This document shows positions 44,934 through 55,615 of a DNA stretch of 64,000 nt, one piece after another. The notes beneath the pieces are model-generated. The model did no database searches. It was not told the origin of the DNA and saw only the letters and a program-made list of their open reading frames with translations. A program made the translations under genes and the position numbers. The stretch's first letter is position 1, and each line of letters begins with the position of its first letter. Source of the DNA: Ectobius pallidus (Eukaryota; Arthropoda; Insecta; Blattodea; Ectobiidae); NCBI GenBank assembly GCA_964059195.1, contig CAXKWD010000001.1:217070484-217134483 (forward strand), given 5' to 3'.

Positions 44934-45812
44934 TATAATAATAAGAGGAAATGTTTGTCTGTCTGTGCACGATGGCCAGCAAAGTCTACTGAACGCAGAG
45001 ATCTGAAATTTTAAGCATATATGGACTGAAGGGTGTGGGCGAATGCACCTCGAAGCCGGATTTTTAATTTTAGCTTTCGTTCGCGAGTTATGAGTGAAAA
45101 AGACTGGCAGAAAACATGTTTTTTTAGCTATCCAAGCATTAGTTTTCAGTAATACATTTCATTTGTAAAATCAATTGCTGGTGGCTTTGCCTTTTTTTGG
45201 TCATAATTTGGAAATAAAAGAATCCCTTCATTTTGTAAGCTCACCATGGTCGATCCAATTGTTTGTAATGCCAAGGCCAGCAGAAATCTGAAATTTTAAA
45301 CGTAGATGGAATGAAGGGTGGAATGCACTTCGAAGCCAGATTTTTTATTTTAGCTTTCGTTCGCGAGTTATGAGTGAAAAACTGGCCGAAAACGTGAATT
45401 TTTTGCGCTATCGAAGCATCAGTTTTCGGTAATACATTTCAATTGCCAAATCAATTACAGGAGGCGTTGCCTTTTTTTTTTTGTCATAACTTGGAAATAA
45501 AAGCATCGATTTTTTTCAATTTATCGAATTATCGACCGTTTCGATTCTATGAGCTCACCCTGGTCGATTCGTTTGCTTGTAATGTCAAATGCAGTAGAGG
45601 TGCTTTCTAATCGTGGAATCCACTCCAAAGCCGGATTTTTAGCTGTTTCATTATAATTATTAATCGTTTAGTTTATGAATAAATAAGTGTAAGTGTTAAT
45701 AAATATTGTCTGTGTAGGCAACCCATAACTATGGGAAGATTAAATAAATAATTGCTCTTAATTTTTAATCTTCCAATTAATTATCGTGGGCGAAGCCGCG
45801 GGGATCTGCTAG
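44934..45812 (+). mobile_element. Helitron-2, near-complete copy
   Basis: Begins tataataataagaggaaatg directly after Helitron-1 copy B and ends with gtgggcgaagccgcgg and CTAG at 45809-45812. The neighbouring copy at 45813 begins TCTATAATAATAAAAG, so this one seems to lack its first bases; copy B may have inserted into them (the left flank ends ...ttca). Inside, two direct segments (agatctgaaattttaa, ttcgttcgcgagttatgagt) recur about 300 bases apart, so it contains an internal duplication. Confidence 0.8.
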
Positions 45813-45975
45813 TCTATAATAATAAAAGAAAGCGTTTGTCTTTCTGTCTGTCTGTGCGCGATGCCCAGCGAAATGTACTGAACGCAGAGATCTGAAATTT
45901 TAAACGTAGATAGGCTGAAGGGTGGGCGAATGCACCTCGAAGCTGGATTTTTATATTCGCTTTCATTCATTTAAG
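45813..45975 (+). mobile_element. Helitron-2 5' fragment, head-to-tail with the previous copy
   Basis: Starts TCTATAATAATAAAAG immediately after the CTAG of the previous copy, continues with tgtctgtctgtgcgcgatg and tactgaacgcagagatctga, and stops matching near 45975. Confidence 0.75.
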
Positions 45976-46167
45976 GGGTAATGTATTCCAAAATTAGTTT
46001 TGCCTAAAATTTTCTTCTGGATTCTGTAGGGCCTATGTAAAATTTGACAAAAATTGGTCAAAGAAGGTACAATTAAATAAGGTCATAATAGGGGTTGTTA
46101 AAACATTTAATTATGATTTACAATACTCTTATCTGTCCCATAAGATATATTACGAATTTAAGACTTA

Positions 46168-46564
46168 AGGCTAGTTTACACGATGACACTAGGTTTCGTA
46201 ACCACTTTCATTAAAGTTATTTCGTGAAACTAATTACACACATTTTCTTTCCAATGCAACCGCACATTTCATGTTATTTCTGAAGTTCAAGTTGTTAAAA
46301 TCCCATACAAACGTTTGAAACACGTGTGAATACAGGCATTTCACAATTTCCTCAATTCCCCATTTCATTTTACGAAATGCGAACAAGCTAAATAAGCTTA
46401 AAATATCAAGATTACTATTATAGTTTCGTGAAAAGTTGGAATCAGCCGAAACTGCGCAGTGTCGTAACTCATTGTCGCCAGTATATCTAGCGCTTGCGCA
46501 TTCAACTAAAAAAACAGTTGCGAAACTCAGTTACGAAACCTGATTTCGTCGTGTAAACTAGCCT
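46168..46564. mobile_element. MITE-3, about 397 bp, TTAA/TAA target
   Basis: Ends ggctagtttacacgatgaca and inverse gtcgtgtaaactagcc, with an inner shared aggtttcgtaac / gttacgaaacct. Left flank TTAA, right flank TTTAA. TIR sequence resembles PIF/Harbinger-type MITEs, whereas TTAA could mean piggyBac-type; unresolved. Confidence 0.78.
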
Positions 46565-46599
46565 TTAAAAACATACATTATAAATTAACATTTTTACAT

Positions 46600-49500
46600 A
46601 ATTACAAGTTTCTCACGAATTCCGACAACTTCTAAAGTGATATAATGAAACAATGTAAGTAATAGTACTTATATCAAAGTATTAGTAAGTATAGGAGGCC
46701 AGGACTACTAGGAGGCCATGGTGGTGTTCAGAATCCTAATATTTAGGTGCACCAGAATTTTGCATTTTTGTAGTATTCAGCAGTTCTGCTAAGAGATCTG
46801 TATTTCAGATTTATAGTATATATCAGTAGGATCCTGTGGTAATGTTAGGAACAATTTATGTAAGTGCTTTAATGTATTTATTTCAATATAAAATATTGGT
46901 TTCAGCAAATGACATTGTTTACCTTAGCAACCGATATAATATAATACATTATGTCAATGAATAGTGGAATTCCATCCACTTCTTCAAGTGAATCGTCTAA
47001 TCTAGTAAAATGCAAAGTGTGTAACAAACAGTTTACAAAACGTGGTATTAATCTGCATTTAGCGAGAAGCCACAAACAACCTTCACAAGAGTCAGATAAT
47101 GATGACACTCAGACAAGTTCTGACAATTTTCAAAGTGCAGTACAAAACTCTGACTCTGATTTAGCTAAGTGTCCCCACTGCGGTGGTGTTTATACCAGTG
47201 CACATGGTGTAAGAATCCATATCAGCAAAGCTCATCCTGACAAACATCGTCAAATATTGTTGTCACGCCATGGAAAACAGAACAGGTCTAAAGAATATGA
47301 TGAAATTTCTCCTGATACACATTCCGCTCATCACCCAAAGGACACTAATAACTGTTTTACAGATTTTAATAACAATATGACCGAATGGTTAGGAAAGTTT
47401 CTTACTGAGGTCAGTGATGAAACATTTGAACAGAACGTGGGAGACTGGATTAAGTTTTTGAGTACAGCACTCGATCAGCTACCAGGGCCTAAGCATCCAG
47501 CCCGGAAATATTACCAATACAGAAAAAGTCAGAACAACACGGATAATCAAAGAAAATATACCCAAACATCAAATCCAGAGCGAGCAACAAAACGAGATAG
47601 ACAAAAAAGAAAGGAAAAATATAAATATCAACTAACACAGTACCATTTTTACAATCAGCGGCGAAAAGCTATAAGATCTGTATTAAAATCTAATGCAGAA
47701 ATGTGTACTATTCCATCAGAGGAACTATTCAAATATTTTTCGGAGACTCATGGAAAGCCTAACCACATGGTTCGGACAGAATATACTGCCAGTCTGACAC
47801 CACAAGAAAGAACTGATGCTGAGAAGATCTTCTCAGAAGTTGTTGATGCTAGTGAAATAGAAGAAGCTGTTAATAAAATAGCAATCGATACAGCACCTGG
47901 GCCAGATCATGTAATTGTTAGAGTGATTAAAAACAAAATTGCATTTGAATTAATAGCTTTCATAGCAACACGCATGCTAAGAACTGGATTTGTCCCCATA
48001 CAGCTCAAACAAGCCAGAACAATTTTAATTCATAAAGGTAGCAATACCATGGACATAACGAATTGGAGACCTATTACGATTTGTTCTGTGATACGAAGGA
48101 TAATTGAACGTGTTCTTGACAAGCGTCTCCGTGAATATGTCTGTTTTAATCCAAATCAACGAGGTTTCACCAACTCTTCAGGTACTCATGTCAACACTGC
48201 TTTGCTTGACTCCCTGTTGCTTGAAGCCAAAACTAAGAAAACCAATCTGAGTGTTATCTTCCTTGATATAAGGAAAGCATTTGATAATGTAGGTCATGAG
48301 CATCTTGAAAATACTTTAAAATCGCTGCCTATTCCTACGAAACTTACAGATCTAATAATTAACTTTCAAACGGGTAACATAACTCAGATTCAGTCAAAAG
48401 GAACTAAAACCAAGCCTATAACCATTTCCAGAGGTGTATTACAAGGTTCACCTTTATCACCAACATTGTTCAATTTGTCAGTAGATCATATTTTCAACGA
48501 ACTTAGTGAAAACAGCCTAGCTTTGAAATACGGTTTTAAATTAAGTCCATCTCAGGAGAGATTAACCGTATTGGGATTTGCTGACGACATAGCAATAATA
48601 GGAAAAGATAAAATTTCAGCTGCAATCCTTGTACGCCATGCCATTCAGCAATTTAATGAAATTGGCTTAGAAATTAATATTAACAAATGCAAGGGAATAT
48701 GTATCGAAAAGGGTGAATTATCTGAAAATGATTTTCAAATTTCGCCAGGAAAGGCATTGCCTTGCTTGAAAAAAGGAGACTGCATTCGCTATTTAGGTGT
48801 TAACTTCTGTGACGAAATAAATTTTGACCCTCTTACAACCCTGAGTAAGCTGAAACTGAACTTGGAACTCCTTATTTCATCACCACTCTTGCAGGCAGAT
48901 CAGAAATTCACCATAATAAACACCTCGATATGTCCTAGTTTGGTATATCCATTTCAGACAGTCCAGCCTAAAAAAATCCCTCATAATTTCATCACAGATG
49001 CAGATATCATGGTGCGAGGGGCATTGAAGGAATTATTACAAGTGCCAAATGATATTCCCAATGATATGGTGTATGCTGATACTAAATTCAAGGGCTTAGG
49101 ACTATTCTGTTCAACATGGGAAGTGCACCTACAGCATATTAATGCATGTAAAATATTACAGAAATCTAATGTTCCATTCCTGAATATTACAAGGCATTTC
49201 TTCCAAGAAATTTCATCAAGCCTAGAAGCCTTAAAAATCACCGAATCTCCTTCCATCGTTGATAAGCATGGTCATGTTGATACCCGGAAAGTACGGCAAC
49301 AGTTAAGAGAGAGAGCTTTTGAGAACTGGAGCAAGAAAGACCATAAAGGGAAAGGAGTGCTCCTATATAAACAGTACACACCAGCTAATAAGTGGATTAG
49401 GGAGCATAAAGGACTAACGTGCAATGAATGGCGAGAAGCAATCAAGATGACAGCGAATATATCAGCAGTCCGTAGTGTACCAGGCAGGTCCCAGGACGGT

Positions 49501-50175
49501 AACCTCTGTAGGCGTTGCCACAGGGAGTTCGAAACCCTTGCTCATGTCCTAGGGGCCTGTCCACATGGTGAACTCCTACGCAATTTGCGTCATCACACAA
49601 TTAGATCATTAATTGCTAATGCCTTAAGGGACAAGGGTTTTTCTGTTTTTGAAGAAGTGCATGGTCTTTCCAGTGAGGGTAGTACTCGCAGAGTGGACAT
49701 TATAGCCTTCACTCCTCAGTCATCTGAAGGGCATATAATCGATCCAACCGTAAGATTTGAGTCCCATGAGGATCAGCCGGAGGAGGTGAATGAGGAGAAG
49801 AGACGAATTCATGAACCCACCATTAAGTATTACAAGGATAAATACCATCTAACATCCATAACAGTGACAGGACTAATGATTGGAGCACGTGGCACCATCC
49901 CAAAACTGCTGTTTGACTTCTCTAAAAAGTTCGGCCTGCACAAAGCCATCCTTACAGAAATATCACTGGTGGCATTGAAAGGGTCTATTGCCATATTTCG
50001 CAATCATACCTGTGGACCATGACTTCCAATTTTTAATAGTTATATATACTAATTGTTAAAGCTTCATTATTAATTTAATCTGTTTTCTTTTACTGTTTTA
50101 ATTTATTTTTGTTGTTGGTACTCTTTGTCAATGGCAACCTGCAGGTGTTGCAGGAAGAAATAAAATAATAATAGC
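46600..50175 (+). mobile_element. R2-clade non-LTR retrotransposon
   Basis: A single intact ORF (next entry) has a presumptive 5' UTR of up to about 300 bases. The 150-base 3' UTR ends gttgcaggaagaaataaaat followed by aataata. The short A-rich 3' end fits target-primed reverse transcription. The flanks are not 28S rDNA. The exact 5' end and any target duplication could not be fixed, so 46600 is only a lower bound. Confidence 0.8.
46951..50022 (+). CDS. R2-type retrotransposon protein (zinc fingers, RT, endonuclease)
   Basis: This 1023-residue protein would bind target DNA, nick it and reverse-transcribe its own RNA (target-primed reverse transcription in the nucleus). Two N-terminal C2H2 fingers use C21/C24/H36/H41 and C74/C77/H90/H95. 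RT motifs follow: TAPGPDH (314-320), NWRPI (371), FLDIRKAFD with catalytic D439, GVLQGSPLSP (495), FADD (543-546, catalytic D545/D546) and IRYLGV (612). The C-terminal CX2CX8HX4C knuckle is C853/C856/H865/C870. The restriction-like endonuclease carries RRVDIIAF (D916), IIDPTVRFE (D931) and the conserved GLMIGARGTIPK (974-985). There is no APE domain. Length and order match R2-type elements. An in-frame TAA lies 7-9 bases upstream of the first ATG, supporting that start, although Met3 is an alternative. No stop or frameshift is seen, so the copy may be young. Confidence 0.93.
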   Translation: MSMNSGIPSTSSSESSNLVKCKVCNKQFTKRGINLHLARSHKQPSQESDNDDTQTSSDNFQSAVQNSDSDLAKCPHCGGVYTSAHGVRIHISKAHPDKHRQILLSRHGKQNRSKEYDEISPDTHSAHHPKDTNNCFTDFNNNMTEWLGKFLTEVSDETFEQNVGDWIKFLSTALDQLPGPKHPARKYYQYRKSQNNTDNQRKYTQTSNPERATKRDRQKRKEKYKYQLTQYHFYNQRRKAIRSVLKSNAEMCTIPSEELFKYFSETHGKPNHMVRTEYTASLTPQERTDAEKIFSEVVDASEIEEAVNKIAIDTAPGPDHVIVRVIKNKIAFELIAFIATRMLRTGFVPIQLKQARTILIHKGSNTMDITNWRPITICSVIRRIIERVLDKRLREYVCFNPNQRGFTNSSGTHVNTALLDSLLLEAKTKKTNLSVIFLDIRKAFDNVGHEHLENTLKSLPIPTKLTDLIINFQTGNITQIQSKGTKTKPITISRGVLQGSPLSPTLFNLSVDHIFNELSENSLALKYGFKLSPSQERLTVLGFADDIAIIGKDKISAAILVRHAIQQFNEIGLEININKCKGICIEKGELSENDFQISPGKALPCLKKGDCIRYLGVNFCDEINFDPLTTLSKLKLNLELLISSPLLQADQKFTIINTSICPSLVYPFQTVQPKKIPHNFITDADIMVRGALKELLQVPNDIPNDMVYADTKFKGLGLFCSTWEVHLQHINACKILQKSNVPFLNITRHFFQEISSSLEALKITESPSIVDKHGHVDTRKVRQQLRERAFENWSKKDHKGKGVLLYKQYTPANKWIREHKGLTCNEWREAIKMTANISAVRSVPGRSQDGNLCRRCHREFETLAHVLGACPHGELLRNLRHHTIRSLIANALRDKGFSVFEEVHGLSSEGSTRRVDIIAFTPQSSEGHIIDPTVRFESHEDQPEEVNEEKRRIHEPTIKYYKDKYHLTSITVTGLMIGARGTIPKLLFDFSKKFGLHKAILTEISLVALKGSIAIFRNHTCGP

Positions 50176-52799
50176 CCGGATTATTAGCTTTTAAACTATT
50201 TTGTTCCTTGTCAGCTACCCGTATATTTTAACATAGCACAGACCAACAGCCATTTTGAATCTGAAGAGTTCTTGGGACTGCTAGAAATAAATTTCAATAA
50301 TTACATAAAATCAGGTAAACTGATGGAGTTAGTAGGTCGTAGTTCAGAAACTATTTAGTTTTAGACCATAAAGTGATTAAAATTTCATATGAAATTACAG
50401 AATAAAGATCTATAAAATACTATGAGCTAAATCACTGTGATAACTGTTTTCTGTGCAGTCCGGGAGGAGTGTATAAGTTGTGTGGGAAACTGAGTCTCGT
50501 GTATTTAAGTTTGAACCTACCAGATTAGTTTTTGCTTCATTTTTTTATACAAAAAAAACTACACAACCGATAGAGCTTTAATTTTGCATGAAGTAATCTT
50601 TATACTAGGAAATAGCATAGGATTACAGCCGTATGGAAAAGTTTCACTGTTTTTGTGATGACTGTTTTATAGTTTGCATAACAACTGATGATCTTCCTAG
50701 CTGATATTTGGCCAAACCAAATCGATTGTTCTTAGTTATTTCATAAGCAAACGAAAGAAAATACCAGGAATAAGCGAAGTAATCATTCTAGAGAGTCTAC
50801 AAACTCGGTACAATATCGTCTGTACGAGAAAATGAGAGAGTAGAATTAGAAGCTGCAGGAAATGCCTAGCGATCAAGCGTGACACGGGTACATAGGTGCA
50901 CGCGATAGAAGTAAAACTTATTTTCATTTTTGGATTCTTTCAATTTTGGATTATTGGATTTTTACAATTTTGGATTGTTGGACTCTTTATTATTGGATTA
51001 TTGGATTTTTGGACTTTTTTAATTTTGGAATTTGAATTTTTAAAATGGTTTATCTTTTAATTTTTTTAATTTTGGAATTTTGGATTTTTTAATTATGGAT
51101 TTTTAAAATTTTTGAACCTTGATTCTTTATTTTTGGATTTTTTAATTTTGGATTTTTTATCATTAAATTTTCGAATTCGGATTTTTAATTTTGGTTTTTA
51201 ATTTTTTTATTTTAGATTTTTTAATTTTTTGTAATTTTAAATTTTTAAATTTTTTAAATTTTGGATATTTTTACTTTTTAAGTTTGGATTTTTTATTTCT
51301 TTAAATTCTATAGGACTTTTTTATTTTGGATCTTTAAATTTTTTAATTTTGGAATTTTGTATTTTTAATTTTGTATTTTTTAAACTTTTTATTTTTGGAT
51401 TTTTTAATTTTGGATTTTTAGATGTTTGAAATTTTGGATTTTGGATTTTTGAATTTTTTGATTTTTGAAATTTTGGATAAGCCTAATCATTCAGTTGATT
51501 GTTTTCTGTGCAGTGCGTTCCGTCACACCTCACTAATTTCGTGACGATTTTTGAGCGTGACACAAGCTCTGGATTTACCCCTACCGCGGCTAAAGAAGTT
51601 TCACTTCAAAAACTGTAGACATTCTATACGAGTCCATGTTGTACACAAACTGTTATATTCATTACACAGACCAACAGCCATTTTGGTACCTTAGAATTTA
51701 TGCTTATTCTTGGGTATATTTAGGTCGCTGTTGCCATTAGTTTTGCCCTATCAGCTTTAGTTTGTGAGATATGGAATTACCATTATGCATATTATACCAT
51801 TTTACGTTTGATGTAAACAAAAAACAGTGCCTATTTTTAGCTTGAAAATCATGTGAAGAAAAAAGCAACACACTAACATTACATTAACATTACAATAACA
51901 ACATAACATGGGGTCTTTCAAAAAATTGATATTATCACATATTGTACAGTCGTTTATGACTTATGAGCTGTCACTTTGAGGGCCAAAAAATAATCCAGCT
52001 TTTAGTTTTCCTGTACTTCGTACAGTTTTCGTCCTACGTGTCCAAAGTATGGTCAAGAACCTTCTATATTATCAAGCAAGATTTTGTTTCGCTAGACTAA
52101 GAGTTCACGAATAAAATCTATATAAAACTAGAGCTGGTAGAGAAAAACTGTTTATATATTTGGAATCAGCGGACTAAGTTTAGCCAAAATCCAGTAAATC
52201 ATCTGAGATACCAAACAGAAAGTTCCTTTTTGTTGGGCAGTAATATAGTTCAATTTTATAAAACCCAAAAATGGCTAAATTAGACGCTAAAAACTAAAAA
52301 TGGCTGAAACTGGTTTTCAAATAAAATACGATATAATAGCAATAAAAATTATAGTAATTAATCTAATTATTATTGCTCTACTAAAAATTACTTTTTAAAT
52401 GTCTCCCTATATTTTGCATTTTGCTAATTGTTCCAGTATACTATTTTTTAAGATAAAATATAGCATTGTGTTTTGTAATTTTCTCAATTTGTACCCCATT
52501 GTCCCGGTACAATATCTTAAGTGGACCGAAATCCCAGGTTTCTTTTGAAGCAAATTAAAGGCAAGATCACACTTGCAGTTTATTCACATATTCCTAAAGT
52601 TATGTGTCTCAGAGCCATGGAAATTTAAGTGAAAATTAAATGAATTAATATGTATTAGTTCAATGTGTTTATTTTACTTATTAAAGCAAAACTTTAAAAA
52701 AAAATCGTCTGAAAATGGTAAAAAAACTAAAATAAAACTATTTTAATATGTTTAAAAAACTAAAACAGGGTTTGTAAAAACGTATAAATCCGGGCCCTA
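50176..52799. mobile_element. Possible degenerate hAT-like element around a minisatellite element
   Basis: The right end gtataaatccgggccctag matches the hAT-N2-type terminus. The left side starts agcccggattattagctttt directly at the R2-like 3' end. If these are partners, the R2-like element joined at or near the hAT end. The expected octamers do not match (right flank gtaattac), so the pairing is weak. Confidence 0.35.
50870..51620 (+). mobile_element. AT-rich minisatellite element, copy 2
   Basis: gcacgcgatagaagtaaaac, then about 550 bases of degenerate ttttggatttttaa units, then gataagcctaatcattcagt, tgattgttttctgtgcagt, a block with cgtgacg, and gctaaagaagtttcacttca. Same order as 34440-35060. 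Confidence 0.65.
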
Positions 52800-53988
52800 G
52801 TAATTACGGTAACCCAACTAACGAATGTCTGAACATGGTGTATACGTACTGTTTATAATTTATACAAATCTGTTGGATAATATAGTATTATATGGGATGT
52901 ATACCCTATAAACTGGAAATACAGTTGGATTTAGGTACTCAGCATTGTATTTTGTGTTACGTTGCGAATAATTCAGTTTTGAGTACATTTTATTGAGCTA
53001 TATACATTTGGAATTAATATTTACTGAGCTAGTTAGCCTGCAGTATAGTTCCCTAGGCGTAATCCAGATAGCAGTACTTGAGCACAACAATGACATTATC
53101 CCGTGAACAGGACACAAAATAGCTGCGGTGTAAACCGATCGTAGCTGATAATATCAAATCAAGGCCTCTAATGCAACTTAAGTGTTCAAACGCAAACAAA
53201 AGCTCTTCCTCCTGCTAATTCAATTTCCACAGCCGGCCATGTAACTAAGTTGCCATGGCTTTCAAACAAATGACAGATTCAATAACAGAAATGTAAATAT
53301 TCGTCATTGGGCCTTGTTTGGGACTTAACTGAGTCATTACTTGGCCTCACTACACATCAAACGAACGCGTTAATTCGCAACAACACCCTCCCCAACCCCA
53401 TTTCCACCCCAGCTATGTATCGCCGATTGTGTGTTGGTTCTATCATTTTGATTTCCCCAGAGATGGGGAATTTTTTCACGAGTGGTACTATTGTTGAATA
53501 GCGTTATTCATTTTTTTTTTGTTAGTGTGAAAGTGTTATGTGCATGACAGTGCAAAACAAAAGAGCGTCTTTTGAGATATTGTATGTGCATATAGGGGAG
53601 GGTAATCACTCCCTATTTGATTCTGCATACATACATGGGCTATTCAGCTTTGCTGAGTAAATAATAAAAAGGATACACAAGGGGTGTAATTGGGAATACA
53701 GTAGCCATATTGGAAACCTCCATTACTACGTCATCAATCACTACAACAATTTTTAGAGCATAACGGACACATGTCACTACATGGAAAATAATTTTGTATA
53801 CAAATTTTACGAAAATATATAAAACTGTGGGGGCCTAGTGATCTAGGCGTCAGTGTACGTCACTGTGGCGGATTAATTTACTTTTTAAATCACTGAGAAA
53901 TTTTTCAATAAAAGGCTCGTGTTCTATGAATGGCATATGTAACACTAAAATAAAAATCTGCACTTTCTTTATATAAACTATCATTGTA
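51621..53988. other. AT-rich DNA, nothing coding
   Basis: 51621-52799 may be the right part of the hAT-like element above. 52808-53988 holds no recognised feature; short frames lack domains. Confidence 0.5.
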
Positions 53989-54665
53989 CAGAGTGGTCCA
54001 AAAAAATGTATCCACTGTTTAAAATTCCATAACTTGCAAACTAATTGACGGAGTTGTCTCATCTTTGGTGAAAGTGTAGCTTAAAGTCCAAATTAAAGAT
54101 ATCACTGTACGTGTTCGAAATGGTCACCATTAACATCCACACACAAACGATGCCGCCGAACTGCAGCACCAACTACCGACTGCAACGTGTTCAGTTGGAT
54201 ATTTGCACATGAATGTACGATGGATTCTCGAAGTGCATCCAATGTGCGTGGCTTTTGTCGATAAACGACGTCCTTTAGTGTTCCCCACAGGTAAAAGTCC
54301 AGAGGAGTTAAGTCTGGGGAACGTGGTGGATACTCCACAGCACCTCTACGGCCTATCCATCTTCCTGGTAGAGTTTCGTCGAGATAAGCCCTAACACGAT
54401 TGTGGTAGTGGGCTGGGGCACTTCGAGAATCCATCGTACATTCATGTGCAAATATCCAACTGAACACGTTGCAGTCGGTAGTTGGTGCTGCAGTTCGGCG
54501 GCATCGTTTGTGTGTGGATGTTAATGGTGACCATTTCGAACACGTACAGTGATATCTTTAATTTGGACTTTAAGCTACACTTTCACCAAAGATGAGACAA
54601 CTCCGTCAATTAGTTTGCAAGTTATGGAATTTTAAACAGTGGATACATTTTTTTGGACCACTCTA
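53989..54665. mobile_element. Palindromic mariner derivative, TACAGAGTGGTCC family
   Basis: The left arm (53991-54237) and right arm (54418-54663) are almost perfect inverted repeats of about 246 bases, with a loop of 180 bases. Ends are CAGAGTGGTCC and GGACCACTC next to TA. The terminal motif is shared with the mariner at 22139. The arms contain the end of the transposase gene, present in both orientations, and the loop holds the adjoining part once. Confidence 0.92.
54102..54467 (-). pseudogene. Mariner-type transposase C-terminal part
   Basis: This open minus-strand frame of 121 codons contains RRGAVEYPPRSPDLTPLDFY, LWGTLKDVVYRQKPRTLDAL and RRHRLCVDVNGDHFEHVQ-stop. SPDLTPLDFYLWG carries the last catalytic Asp and is the hallmark of insect mariner-like transposases. 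The N-terminal DNA-binding region and first catalytic residues are replaced by inverted C-terminal sequence (residues 1-16 come from the mirrored arm). It is not functional alone. Confidence 0.85.
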
Positions 54666-54669
54666 CAAA

Positions 54670-55165
54670 TGCCAGCGGTGCATACGGATCGAGGAAAGAG
54701 TTTGAAAAAACGAGGCGCTTGCGCCGAGTTTTTTCAATTTCCGAGATCCGTTATGCGCTTATGGCACGAGTATTGCATGCTATTTTTTGCACGATGATTA
54801 TTTACATCAATTTATTTATATTAATTGAGATATTAGCTGAAAATATTATGTATATACACTATTGAAGATGAATGTTATATTTCAGAAAGTGATTCGCATA
54901 TGTTGCTTGTTATGGGGACGGAATATTTGTCCTGTTAAAGTCGCGACAAACTGGGGGGGGGGGGGGGGCTTGGTTCCGTTCTTCCATAAAGGCTTGTATT
55001 AGGATGGTTTTACTTACAGCACTTGTGCTTTTTGTAATTTTTACTGCACGGAGATTTCTTTTGTTTTCATAACAACCAGAATGCGTGCGGGAATGTCAAG
55101 TTACGATCCACGGCAACAGTATTCGTAAGTACCACTGATTAGTTACGTCGTGCAAAAAATAAATA
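54670..55165. repeat. Dispersed repeat, inverse of 4744-5200
   Basis: Contains a perfect 14-base inverted pair TATTTTTTGCACGA (near 54781) and TCGTGCAAAAAATA (near 55147), and outside it a hairpin ggatcgaggaaagag ... ccgagatccg. A run of about seventeen G interrupts it near 54952. Confidence 0.72.
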
Positions 55166-55189
55166 GCCTAAACTATGAGTTTAATCATT

Positions 55190-55470
55190 GTGTTAACTGT
55201 TTTCTTTGAAGTCCGACTTTGGTTTGTATATTGCATGAGAAATTAAGGCTCGTTAAATAACATTTCATGTATCTTAAATTATCAAAATGCTTCATTGCAA
55301 CCAATGGTAATAGTGTCATGAATGGAGCTCTGGTGGAATGATATATGGAAGGGGAAACAGGAGCAACCCGACCCCATTTTGTCCATCACAAATTACATTT
55401 GGGAAACGGTAAAACACGGGGGGTGAAAGTAAGATTGACAAAATAAAAACAGCCCATTGCTAATGAACTA
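55190..55470. repeat. Dispersed motif shared with 7026-7190
   Basis: cattgtgttaactgttttct and ggggtgaaagtaagatt blocks recur in the same order and spacing class as at 7.0-7.2 kb. Non-coding. Confidence 0.5.
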
Positions 55471-55615
55471 ACCAGTTGCGGCGTTGAAATCTCGTCTTGT
55501 GATCGGATAACTTTGAATTTTCCGTTCCGTGGCAGTTATCAGCTGCTTGGAAAATTGACAGCAGGAAATAGCGTGTGAAATCCAGAATAATATCTCGGTT
55601 TTTAATAATCATAAG

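Noticed and set aside
46028..46040. tagggcctatgt as the lost left end of the hAT-like element whose right end is at 52799
   Set aside because: Only the first six bases fit and there is no matching octamer.
46951..47240. N-terminal C2H2 fingers as part of a host zinc-finger gene
   Set aside because: They are in one frame with the RT and endonuclease, as in R2-type elements.
50170..50180. The bases right after the R2-like 3' end read tagcc, like the start of the 28S sequence downstream of the classical R2 site
   Set aside because: Only five bases agree; the following ggattattagctttt is not 28S, and the upstream side is not 28S either.
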